Part shown: positions 1 to 12,600 of the stretch, piece after piece | Position numbering within the stretch: position 1 is the stretch's first letter | How the letters are laid out: the number at the start of each line of letters is the position of its first letter | From: Xylocopa sonorina | Lineage: Eukaryota; Arthropoda; Insecta; Hymenoptera; Apidae | Assembly: GCF_050948175.1 (NCBI RefSeq) | Contig: NC_135202.1 | Span: 4,526,001 to 4,590,000, forward strand | Direction of reading: 5' to 3' | DNA length: 64,000 nucleotides | The notes under the pieces: generated by a model | Seen by the model: only the letters and a program-made list of their open reading frames with translations | What the model was told of the DNA's origin: nothing | Database searches by the model: none | Program-made: the position numbers and the translations under genes

Positions 1-3000
1 AGACCCTCTCAAGCCAGCCTTGATTTTCCGCACCGTGCGCGAAACAAAACCTAGTAGCTCCACTATATTCGCCTCGGATGGCGGGGTCCATTGTTAAGCT
101 AATAATATTCCATTTGTTCAGTCGAGCGTTCGTAAACACATGTGCGTCCATTGCCGCAATACGGGTCCAATTGTGTACACAATTCTGGCGTCTCAGCTGA
201 AGAAACATTTCGGCGCCGTTTTGACGTCCACGTCTCACGGTTTCCTACCCCGAGACGGCGATCGAATTCGACGCGATAGCTCGAAGAACTCGGCAGTATT
301 GAAAGAAATAGAAAAGAGAGGGAGAGAGAGATGGAAAGAGAAAAAAATGAAGGAACTTGCTCGATCTAACGAGAAAAGTTTAAATTCGCGTTCGAAGTGA
401 ATTTAAGCTGATTGGAATCGAAGGAGGCCGGGGTTCCGGGGAATATTCGTCGGAAGCGGAAGCAGCGATGCTTGTCCTATCCGTGGCCGTTCCCATACGT
501 TCCGAGCGAGCAAAGTTTTCATGTTTTCCTGGTAGACCGGTAAACGAGAAAACTTGCGGCTCGATTAATTCGCCATCGATCAAAATGCTCGATTCTCTTC
601 CATTTGTCGGCGGCGTAACTGTCAGGACGTCTCGATGCTCAGCTTTTTGGACAGTCGGGGTCAGAACAATCGTGATCCGCCATTGACGATGAACTTTGTC
701 GCTGATTCTGTATCTTCTGCAATTCTATCGACGAAATCGAATTCGATTACGATTTATTCGACTTCTAATTCATAGCTTTTTGGAGCTCCAAGCGGTTTTT
801 ATTCTTGGAATAACGCATGATTTATTTGTAAGGTTGTAGAATGAATTCCAAAGTTCGACCATTTGTATTGAACAACTTAATTTGTAAGGTTTTAGTACGT
901 TTTCCAATTATTCCACCCTTTGCATTGGACGGGTTACTTAGAAGTTTAAGTATATCGCGGTATTGCTATTATGCAAGAGATTGGCTGTATTAAAAAATAA
1001 TTAACTTTTTAATTAACTCCTTAATTAACCTTTTAACTCACGAAATGAAAACAGATTTTTTCATTTTCTTCGCGTTGTAATCTCCGAGTACTCGAGGTTC
1101 TGAACTGTTTTTTAATCAAGCTGATTTTCTCACCAAAAATGTCAGTTATCAATTAATTTTCTAGCCAAATATTCATTTAAAATTAATACAGCGTTTAAAA
1201 TTGCTAGCCAACAGTTATTCATTAAATTAATATTTTTCCAATTGTCGTCCACTGTTAGACATACATAAGTCTTCTCTGAAACTCTTCAAAATTAAAGACT
1301 CCGCATTACTACCAAAAATGACGCATAAATTCTCAAATTTGACTGCTTGAAAATACCATATTCCTAAATCTGACCATGCCATTAGACATTCGAGGCGTCG
1401 CATTAATCAAATCTCGTAATAGAACGCTGGTTTTCCCGTCCCAATACGGAAACGATTCGAATTCGCACGTCCCGCGAGTTCCACGGCGGACGCCAAGTAG
1501 CGAAGGTCAAGGATATAGCGTCCGGCGGGCAGCAGGGCCATTGTTCGGCTGCCGCAAACAGCAGTAACGTCCTGTTCCTGTTCCCGACGGGTCATTCCAC
1601 GCCAACTCGGCCACTTTTCTACTCGATATCTCAGATTTTGTTCGTACCGAAACCTGCTGTAATCCAAGTGAAAATAAACGAGGCTTAAACCTACGAGCCC
1701 CTTTCAGAGCCTCGACTGTAGCAGGGCTCTCACGTGAAATCCCAAGAGCAAAGATACTACAATATCTACGAGTAAGTTATACGCGAAAAAAAAAAATACA
1801 TTTCCAAAAATATTATAGAAGTCTTCTCACGGAACTTCTTTTTCGTAAACTTCGACTTTCAACAAGGAAAATGGACATTGCTCGGTGAAACAGAGGTGAA
1901 AGCAACAGTTCGTCAGATACCACTTTTGTTATCAGCGTCGATCGACATTCAGATTCAGAAATCAGGATTACAAATACGCAGCGTGCCACGCGTGTACCTA
2001 ACGCCCGCTCAGGACCACGTTCCATCGAGTCCACGCTGGATGCATCCCAGGGGAGACTGAACTGCGTCCCGCGGAGCGCAATAACGTGTAATTAAGCGTG
2101 CACGGGGCACACGACTGTTAACGATGCCATGACAATACCAGACTGAATGGACACGTTCAACCGGCACATGCGAGCACAGCCTGTTTCACGGTCCTGTGTG
2201 CGGGCATTTCTGCGTGGCTACGCGTGTACGCGTGCACGAACGCATCCGTGACCATAGCCGTCCGCGCGCGATGGCACACATTCCCGTGCGATTTGTGTCA
2301 GGGTCGATGATTTATCACGGGACTATGACTGGACGAAACTACCCTCCACGCGAGAGCCTTTCGCTTTAATTGCGCCCGTGATTGAGGAATAATATTAACG
2401 GTTGTCACCAGTGGACGTCCTCTCGTCGAACTTTTTCTTCGTCTCGTCCTGGACATTTGGAAATATTTATATTTTTTAATAAGCAGCACTTGGTTCAAAG
2501 TAATTTACTCATCGTCTTCGTGAGCCGCTCTTCTAGTCTTCGATCAATTTTTAGTGACTTTTAAATTGTTAACGTATATCGTAATCTACTTGTTATAACA
2601 TTTTAAATACGTATATTAATTTTTTCTGTAGATACATTTTTAATTTGATTCGTGGAATTGTTTTGTTGAAGCTTCTTGTACCGCGTTTTGTAATCGCTCG
2701 TTAATTTGCCCTCAAACATTGAATTCGAGGCGCACATATTTTTCTGCGTGACAAACATCACGACTGATGTAAGGAGCAAACAATATCGCGTTTCAATTCC
2801 ACTTATTCAGTCCCCGGTAGATATCTGTAAGTAAACATAGGGAGTTAAAGCGACACTGTTGATTCAGAGCGCACCATTTATACTAGCTATTTTAAAAGAG
2901 AACTTGTTTACGAAAAAATGTTTCAGCCAGTGCAATTGGGAATTACTGTCGTTGAATCTGATTGCTTGAAACATTGGAACTGCCTCATTCAGACGAATAT

Positions 3001-6000
3001 TCTGTCCGTCACGGTTATACGTCTTCTTTAAACATTTCTTTTTCCTTTTTCTCAAGGTCCATTAGCGTCAATGTTCGATGACAGCGCTTAATCTTGAAGG
3101 AAATGTGCTGAAAATTCCTTCACGCCTGTTTTTTCCCTCTTTACGTCCTCGTATACTTTTTCAATTCACCTCGATTTTTCTCTTTCTCCGTTCAAACGTC
3201 CCATTACACTCTCCTTGAAGCCAAGGCGGAGTTTCCACTTGATCAGGCTTCGAAACCGTCATAACTCATTTGCGACAAAGATGTGCCATTTGCTATCATC
3301 GCGCAACAGCGGCACGGTATCCTTCGATACAGTTCAAAATCAAGCTTTTAAACGATATTTGCTTCTGCATACGAAAAAACACGCGGAATTTCACGCAAAA
3401 ATATTTTTCAAGTTTTTGAATGTTTCATCAAAATAAATAAATCCGAGTTGACGAGATATTTTTTCTATCAATTCGAATGCCGATATTTTACTAAACTGAA
3501 ACACTTGAAAAACTCAATTTAGAAATTAGCAATTCTAATAGCTCACAAATGTATCGATTAAACGTCAGAGGCTAGATACGAACGATCGAGACTGAAAAAA
3601 TGGTATCTTGTATACAGCGAAGTGTCTTGACTTAAGTAAAAAGTACTTTATCCCTCGCATTAGAAACCCTTTCATTCCTCAAAACTACGTGTCCTTTGAA
3701 AAAATCGCAACAATAGATTCGGTTCTTCGCTGGTAGCGAAAATCGCGCGACACAATGGAGGCGGATCCAAAAAATTGCTACCAGCTGATAGTGAGCGTAT
3801 CTGATAATTACGCGAAGTACGTTCCCACGGAACAATACTTCAGAGTCAATATCTCGCATTTAGCAACGGAACGGGGCTCCCCTTGGAACAAAAGGAGGGA
3901 AACGAGAAGCTTAAGAACGTAACGACCGTACAAAAGCTTCCTCTGGTTCCAAGACTTATCAGAGCAGAGAACTTCCAATAAACACGTGAGCCTTTGTCCG
4001 ATCAGAGAAAATCAACCACTGACGATTAAAGTCGCCGAAATAAAGTGGCTCGCAGCCTTTTTATTTTTTCTTTTTTTCTTTTTTTTTTTTTATTTGTCCT
4101 TCGTTCCTCTATTTTTTTCTACGTCGAGTTGGTAGCAGGCAGCTTCGAAATTATTAGTTTTCGATCGATTTTTTTAAAGGGTTATGGACGGGAACGATGC
4201 TCGTCGTGGCTGAAAGGAGCAAAGTACGGATCGAGTTAATTGGAAATAGCTCGGTTCGTTTGCGAACGAGGCGAACGGGACGAACAATGGCCTAGTAATT
4301 CGTGTGGCGGCTCTTTAAGCCGGCTTTTGTTAAAGAAACGCTGTCACGGACACAGCGTGGAGGCTTCTCTTTCTAATCGAGTCTTTCTGCTCGTTTCGAA
4401 TATATCAAGCGGCGAACGCGAAATCAACGGCCGCTTGTTTCGACGAACTTCAATCTAGGTGAGCAAATTTATTATTATAAAGCAGACATCCGATGGAAAT
4501 CTTTATTTTAATGTCAGTTTTTTATATTCTTGTCAAGAACTCTATGAAAATTGCGGAGTTTCATCGATTTTTTTTAAATTAAGTGGTCATAAAAATCACG
4601 CCTGCTACGATATGCATTATCGACGATATACCTTACGAAGTAATTTGTGTAAACCGATTGACTCTAATATTCTTTGTGTTCTCGAAAACCGTCTTTCACC
4701 AGGAAGATCCTAAGAGGATACACTATTATGATAAGTAGTCTCACAAGGGAATCAATTACGCGGACCAAAAGGTTCGTTCGTTAATTCAAACCGAAGCCCT
4801 CGAATCTTCATGGAAGAATAGCGGAATTACAAAATACCAACTTGACATTTAGACAACATTACTTAATTATCATTCACAATTACTATAAAAAGAGTTACTC
4901 TTACCCTCCAAACGCTAGTTCACAGACCGATCCTACGCAACCCTTAACCCACGATCCACATTTTTATTTCAACTCTTTCTCCAACAAATCCCTACCCTTT
5001 GTATCATCAAAGAGACTTCGATAAATGTCCGTCGATCCTAAAAAAGTCTCGTGCTAAACGCGAAGGAGCCAGATGACAAACGGCGGTAATAAAAAAAGAG
5101 AGGAAGAAAGGAAAAGGGAAAAGAGCGCAGAGGCAAACGGAGGGTTAAAGATTAACGTTAACCCGACAAAGGGGACCGCAATCGCAATCGAAATTACTGG
5201 AGCTCGAGGGCGGTCGGTAGTAGAGCATTGTTGATAAACAGTGGACGTTAACAGTTCAGCAGTCGATGTCAGGAGGCGTCTACGTGCAGGGTGAGGTCGT
5301 CAGGGTGGGTGGTGGAAGGATCGAACCGCGGGAGGCTGGCGTGGCGTAGCCGAGCTCCAATTTCCGAAGGAGAACTCCGAGAAGCGTTGCAGGCTGGCGG
5401 GCGCGGGACGCGGTCACCTCGGGGCGTTCACCCCGTGCAGCCAGCGCACTCGATACACTCACCCCCTGTCCGCGTGTGCGGGGGCGTACACGTACACGTT
5501 GAACCCGGACCGGCGTCCCGCTATCTGCGACCCACGACCTACAGTCTGCCGTGCACGCGGCCGCGCCTCTACGGGGTGTGTGCACCCCGACGCTACCCCA
5601 ACGCTACGCCATACACCTCGTTATTTTACGGCTTGTATAATTCGAGCGCGTACGAGTGTTACAATTGGCCCGATATTTCCGGGGAATAAATAACGGGACG
5701 CGTGGAACGTATAAATTACGACTACTTCTTCTTTTTTTTTTCTTCTTCTTTCTTGCGTTATTTTCGTGCAAATGCGTGCGCCTCGACTGTCACGTCCCGC
5801 GTTCTCAAATTGATTTGCACATGTTTTGATACTGTTGTGGCGACCATCGTAGTCGCCTTTGCACCCCGTGGCGCAGGGCGGAAGAGAACACTTAATTCTC
5901 GAAGCGAAGAGACTGGAGACACTAAACATATGCTTGACTCCAAACTTTCTCTTCGTTTTCGAAGGTTAAGGACGTTTTCTGCGAACGTGCCCCCTCCTTT

Positions 6001-9000
6001 TAAAACAGATAAAATGTGAGGGAAAGGAGCCCTCAAGAGTTAGTTAGCTAGGAGTTGCGTAACGAGCAGCCATAACGTCGATACTTTGATTTGTTCTTGT
6101 TAAAAGAAATTATTTGTTACGTATTTCCGAACGAACATTATTCTACCTCGCACACGTAGGTTTCCCAAACTGTTAAACGTATTTTGAGATATGCTCGCGT
6201 GGACAAGGAAATGGAATGGCGTTTCGATATATTGGCTTGTTGGTTGCTCTTATATTTTCGATAAGGTATCATGGAGGTGATGTATTTTTAGGGGAACTGT
6301 TAATAATATGAAAGTTCGATGGTTTTTGACAAGGAGACAGCTGTTCTAATAATTACGATTCGCAGTGAGGAACGAGGCACTTTGTCTATTTGATCGCGTT
6401 GAGTTATGCGACAGATTTCTTGGGTGACGCTCGCGAGAATTATACGCGCATCTTATAAAAGGTTCCACGGGTCGTAAATTCATAAAGCACTTTTCGAGAA
6501 CGTGTAGTCAAAGTTGGGAAGTCCTAGTCTAATAAACAGCTTCCGTGACACGGCACCGCCGACACGAATATTCTAATTTCTTAAATGTAAATGGTTGTAC
6601 GCGCTGGCTTCTTATAATACGGCAAGAAAGTTTCGCTAAGAGGCTTAATTAAATTAGAGCTGCTCGTTGGAAAATAAAAATTGAACAATAACGAAGGTAC
6701 ATAATGAAGCTAAGAACAATAAAAAATATCCACATCTAGAAGAAAAATAAATCTAAAAATTAATTCCCCTCGAATATTTCTCACGCCATTTCCAGCTCTC
6801 AGAAACTAATCAAAATCGCGGGAATCATTTCCAATTAGCCAGTTAAAGCACACAGACAACCGATACATCACAACCCGTTCGCTACACCGCCTTCTCCTTG
6901 CATAATCATTCGCAGCTTCATTCCGCTGGGTTTGCTCGTAATGTTTCGTCGGAGGTCGGCGATTTATCGCCGATTCCACGACCTAATTATCGGCGCATCG
7001 ATCGCAACAATTAATCTGACTCGTTCTTTCGCCCCCTTTGCCCGCTACAGCTTCAACCCCGTCCCACCGCCACTCCCGTCTCCTCGTTTTTCTTTCTTGC
7101 GCCCCGTTGGCCCAGCAAACGCGGCAGGTCGAGCTCGAAAGAATTTCCCTCGAAATGGGGAACGTCGTTCGACAGCCGGATCAAGGAAGCTTTCGGGCTT
7201 GTAATGGTTGCTCGAAACAGCTGGGAGGATCACCCTGCGGCTGACTCTGTAGAATTAATGAAAAATCACGGTAGACAGGAACGCGATAATGACCAACGGC
7301 TTCGAGCAGATTTTTAAGAAAGTACCAACAGCTGTTCCTCGAGAGATATGGTAAGGGTTGATGAAAGGTTCAGTCAACTTTTGAGGTAGTCGCTGTTGTT
7401 GGCTTCTTGTAATTTTCCATCCTTACTTTTTGGACAAATATTGAATAATCATTTAGCAACCAAGCATGAAGTGTATTGGGAAAGTGTTGAAGTATTTTTG
7501 TTGCTATTATATTGCTTTTGGATAGATTTGACTGTCAGTGTTCTTATCATTTTAGATACCGATGATTTTGGTGTATTCAGTTCAATTTTGTTAATATTAG
7601 CATTGATTCAGTCACGTATTTCGTTTAATAAATAAATACTGTTATGGTGTATAGGTAAAAATGTATTTGAAGTAATGATGACGCGAAATTGACGTCAAAT
7701 ACTGAATCACAACCCTGAATTATTTGCACAAGTTAAATGTTTGATCGGGATAAATTTACTGTTTGAATAAGCAAGATTAATTCGATAAAATACTTTCGCT
7801 GCGCGGCTTTTACACAGAAATTCTGTCTTCCTGACTATGATGATCTCTGTAACGTTTACAAGACCCTGCTTTATTGCACAATTGCGCGAAAACGACCTCA
7901 ATTTTATCAGCGTCGGATACACACGGCGCTTTAATGACACCATATTTCGTAGCAGTCGTTACTTTCTCGATTTCAATTGTCGCAGACCTTGTCGGATCGT
8001 CCCTGACAAATCTATCGTTAACTTTATTCCCTGGTTATACGGATCCTGTCGGTGTCGAAGTTTAACTTCCCGATTTTACACCCTCTGCGCCACGAAGAAA
8101 CGATGGATTATCAAGCGAGCTATCGAAAGATGAACAAAGATAAATCGATCGAACGTCATCTTGAGGATCGTGAAAATGAGATTAAGAGCCTTTTGTCTCT
8201 CTACATGTGCGGTGTGTTACGTGACACTAATTCTGAGATTTCACGATAATTTTTAAATAAAACGATAAGCTTAATCAAGGTTATTATTCGAAAATATTGT
8301 TCGATTGTAAGCTATTCAATTTTAAGAAAAAAAATGTTTATTTTCCGAATCGTTTTTCTTATTCAAGTTTTACATATATATTTAATAATTTGTACGATAA
8401 ATGAACCTCCATAATTTATCAAATCATACATTTATAAATATGAAACAAATTAACTAAATATTCTTACAAAATCCTAACGTTGTGAGAGTAGTAACTTTTC
8501 AATTCTAATCGTAACTTTTCTCTAACAATATTATAATCACATATGTATACTCTATTAATTAACCAGCAATTGAATCAACGATCTCGATCCGAAAAAATCG
8601 AACAAAATTATTCGTTGATAACAGTCGTAAACCCCCAGTCCATTACTACGCGACCACTTTTAATCTGGCTAGCATTGCCAACGTCGCGTCTCGCGTGCAT
8701 CAACGTGCTCCTCGACGGGAACAATTACGCGACAACGATGGAGAACGAAAAAGGCGGCAGAGAAACGAGACTAGTATAAATCGTAGTCCCCGTTTCACTT
8801 CACCAGGCGTAATGACCGACCAAAGCGTATTTAAATGCGGATAGAAAAGGGGATCACGCGTTCGAGCGATGTAGGGGTGACGCAGCGCCGCGAGGGAGAG
8901 TTTGCACTGGACGAATTTCCGGTTCCCGTGATTTACACGCGGGCCAGCCTTAAATTTCCAGGCGAACACGCGCGGCCAGTCGAAGGCTGCCCCCTCGCAA

Positions 9001-9384
9001 CGGGTTGGCAAAAACATGCCCCTGATTAACGGGCCAGCTACCGAGTCTCGCGAGGATCCGTCTTTGCAACCCTTTATTGAAACAATTTGTAACGGGGGTG
9101 GCCCGGTCGTCGGTGAAGAAACGTATCCTTGGAACGCTCGCAGCTGCCCTTAATACCCCGATCAAGGCTGGATCCAGCGCTGGATTTTATGGATTTTATT
9201 AAAATACATCACCCACTGTTGGTACTTTACCGTGTTAGATATCCCTCGACTCGCTCTGCTGGCTTCAAATTGCCCTTTTTCGAGAACGGATATTCGAACG
9301 AGTTGGATTTTTGTCGAAATCTCGAATTTACTTACATACACCGATATTTCGACTTAACGATAGGTATTATATTGTACAGCTTAA
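1..9384. other. Non-coding stretch, no gene recognised
   Basis: I see no open frame here that resembles a known protein or has flanking splice signals and coding character. Short open frames are scattered on both strands and overlap one another in several frames, as expected by chance in CpG-rich segments. Since the SIFamide receptor exon at 21074-21641 runs on the minus strand and its remaining exons must lie at lower coordinates, this stretch could be intron of that gene or lie beyond it. That placement is inference. Confidence 0.5.
5200..5690. other. CpG-rich island
   Basis: This segment is much richer in G, C and CpG than its AT-rich surroundings. Several reading frames stay open at once on both strands (for example 5291-5689 plus and 5280-5585 minus), which in GC-rich DNA reflects few stop codons rather than coding. 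It could be an unrecognised promoter or 5' UTR exon. No core promoter motif or protein match was recognised. Confidence 0.4.
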
Positions 9385-9634
9385 TCTTTTCTTTTTTATT
9401 TTAAGACTAACAAACGGATGACTTTTCAACCCCTAAATTTATCTTCAATCATAGAGTATTTTCATTTGGAAAAATGTAAGATGTCGACTAACACACGGAA
9501 GACTTTTCAACCCCTAAATTTAGGGGTTTATAATTCTTTTTTTTTATTTTAAGACTAACACACGGAAGATTTTTCAACCCCTAAATTTACCTTCAATCAT
9601 AAGGTATTTTCATTTGAAAAAATGTAAGATATCG
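9385..9634. repeat. Imperfect direct repeat, about 2.4 copies, with a 20-bp palindrome
   Basis: A T-rich run followed by TTTTAAGACTAAC, an ACGGA(A/T)GA segment, TTTTTCAACCCCTAAATTTA and a CATTTGAAAAAATGTAAGAT segment occurs at 9385-9487 and again at 9534-9634. A truncated third copy lies between them at 9487-9522. Its truncation joins CCCCTAAATTT to AGGGG, producing the perfect palindrome AACCCCTAAATTTAGGGGTT at 9509-9528. This looks like local tandem duplication of a small non-autonomous element or satellite unit. No coding content is visible. Confidence 0.8.
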
Positions 9635-12600
9635 AATATGAAGGTGAGGTTGATTTCGAAGATAAAATTATAAACGTGAGGTGTCGACTCATTAAACAAT
9701 TTTTCTGGGTCACGTTTCGATACAGGGCGCATGGTGTTTTTACATCCGTATCGAGTTCGTTCCTCGGTTAAAGGGATCGTCCTATCAGACGTGATAGCCG
9801 GTAGGAGGCAGACGCTAACGACACTTCCGCAAATGCACGGATATATACCTCCCTCGTCTGGGCAACGCCACCCTGAAAACGACGTTATATCAACGATACT
9901 GTGCTCGAAATCTCGGATACTGAGGTTCGAGCACGTATCATTTCCACCGCAAGTGTTTCGATTTTGTACAGTTTCTCATTCATGTTACGCTTCGAACATG
10001 GCCGACGATGTTAGATGAGCAATCCGCTAAATATGAAATATAAAATATAACTTCGTTTCTGTTAATATTTGGTACTTTCGTTGGCCCATCATCGACACGG
10101 TATTACGAAAGATAAATCCGGATTAAAATGGAGACGCAATAACGCGTTAACATCGGCTGAGCATATTGCTGGTTTTATTAAAACATCGCGATGCCATCTT
10201 GATTGAAATGTGTAACTCAAAAGTATTTCAATATCGCCCGCCCGCCAAGGTTACTCTGTTTGCCAAATATATAACTGAAGACGAACTTTCATTGCGGATG
10301 TCTCTAAAGATCCGAGACCAAGGACGCTCGAGGACTCGAAATTTCGCTTCGCGCAACCAAAATGTCCCCGCCGTGGTAGATAAATCCAGATACAGGAAAT
10401 ACTTGAATAATAATGTCTCGTAAGAGGAAGGTAATCCAGAACTGAATCACAAGCTAGCAGCTAAAAATCTAGAAAAATAGATCACGAGCTTACGATTTAT
10501 TAATGATAACCTAAATTTGCAATAAGCTATGAGAAACATCCCTCTTGTCCTTGATTAATAACTATGCGAGAAAAAAAAAAAAAAAAAAAAGAAAAATAGA
10601 AGGAAATTAGGAAAAATTCGTTGTTTCGAGGAATTCTGTGGTAGCAATGTCGACAAGACTGTATCACGCTCGCAAAAGCACCCCATGGTCGCGTATGGGC
10701 GCACGAGGAATGCTGGTACACGGCTAGGAGCGCTACGAAATCAGCCGCGTCGTGGTCCGATGATCGACTCTGCGCGCTGGTAATTCGATTTGCCGTGTCG
10801 TTAGTCCAGAATCCCGAGATCGCTGCCAATTTCCATTTCAAAGCGAACGAGACGCGCGCACGGCCGTGCACACCTGTGCAACCGACCTACGTTCCACCCC
10901 GGGGGCCTAGGAAAAAAAGCGCCGCCATGCTGGCCTGCGCCGTTTTCGAGGCTGAATAATCACCTGCTGCCCGACGGGATGGGTAACTGGGAAAATCGTT
11001 TCTGCCCTTCCGTTCTTTTTTACACTTTTTCTACTTGCTGATTAAATATTCTGCCGTTTCGAAGGTAAGAGCGATTGCTAGCTGAAAGGCTTCAAGAAAT
11101 GTTAGGATTCATTGTGATGTATTGTATCAATCGAGGAGTGAATGTGTTTGGAAGAAATGTTTGTCGACAAAATTTTGTCTTTCCAGATGATTATACTTAA
11201 AATTATATGTTATATGGTAATGTTTTGTATATATATTTGTGTTTTTTAATTTTGTTAGTTCTATGCATTATTATTTCTGGAAGCTATCAACGTATAAATA
11301 TTATCATTACGTGTGCTATAATGTAAGACGATCTTATAGTATGCATTTTCCTTTTTGGTCGAGGAAATTTTAATGCTGAATATTCATCCCTCTCGGCCTC
11401 AAGTGTATCAAGTACCAAACACTTTGATGTCACCGACGTGTGTCGTAAGATGATTAATTATTCAATGGTCGAGCGCATGGTGTACTTTGAAAAATCTATT
11501 CTTCGAACTTGAATGACCTCTTTCCGTCAGATTCTCGTCGGTATAAAAATCGATTAACCAGCCGAACGAAAGGTGAGAATAATTGAACGGTTAAACGCAG
11601 TCGTGCCGTTTCTAAAGTTTAATTCCCGGCCCGCTATCGATCTTCAGATTTGTGTATACTTATTGGTGGTACCCGGTGCTCTAAGCCTGGTTTTATCGAA
11701 GAAGCACTTGTCCAGGTCATGACCTTCCCTTTTGTTCGACTCAGGGTCCGCGCAGGAGTGCTCCAGTACAAGTGTTATCCTATTTCAGTGGCTTAATCGC
11801 CCACGCCCCGCAAAAAGTAAACGAGAATGTCACCCAATTAAGTAGCTGCACAAACGTGCAACTATCGCGGCGACCACGTACAGTTTATCTCGATCGAATC
11901 AACTAAGAACTCGTATTTTTCGTGCCACCGCGCAGACGCTACTTAGCCGCGATTAACTTCCAAACGAGGCCCCACGAATCAAGGGAACGGTCGACTTTCC
12001 TTCTTATGCGACGAATTATTTTTCCATCCGAACAGTCTATACACGTTTATGTTATTTTTAATTTAATTTCACTGCTCTTTATCAGACGCGATAGTTATTT
12101 GTTTAAGTCTGTAAAGAACAGAGGATGCAATTTTATTTTAATTTTTAATATTCTGGTCACTGAATGGGGATTACCATTTCTGTTGTTTCGAATTCTACTG
12201 TCTCAAAATACCAGGATTTCTGGCGAGTAACAGAGTTCTACGAACGAACCAAAAAGAACGAAATAAATCCGGGACAAAACGGTTAGTTATTAATCAAAGT
12301 CACCCCCATGGCCGGTTATCGCTTATCTTCCGGATTTACCGGAAGCCTTGTTCAAATAGAAATGTCAGAGATCAGCGAGATAATCCGTAAATCCCGGATT
12401 GCATTTAAATAAGATTGTCCACCCCATCGAGAACCTAAATACTTCGGTACAAAAATTTTTATCCACTCCGCTAACTGATTAACGACCACTGATAACAAGG
12501 AGCAATTAAATACCCCAATTGAGGCGAATCGACTTAACTCTCCTCTTAAAGACCCAACGAGCTGTATCGACTCGGATCAACAATTAGATAAATTTGTACC

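Noticed and set aside
5305..5370. Possible minus-strand tRNA, from a GGTTCGATCC B-box-like sequence
   Set aside because: No matching A-box, anticodon arm or acceptor stem pairing could be found.
5291..5689. 132-codon open frame on the plus strand
   Set aside because: It lies in a CpG-rich island where frames on both strands are open together, and it has low-complexity Pro/Arg/Ser composition with no domain.
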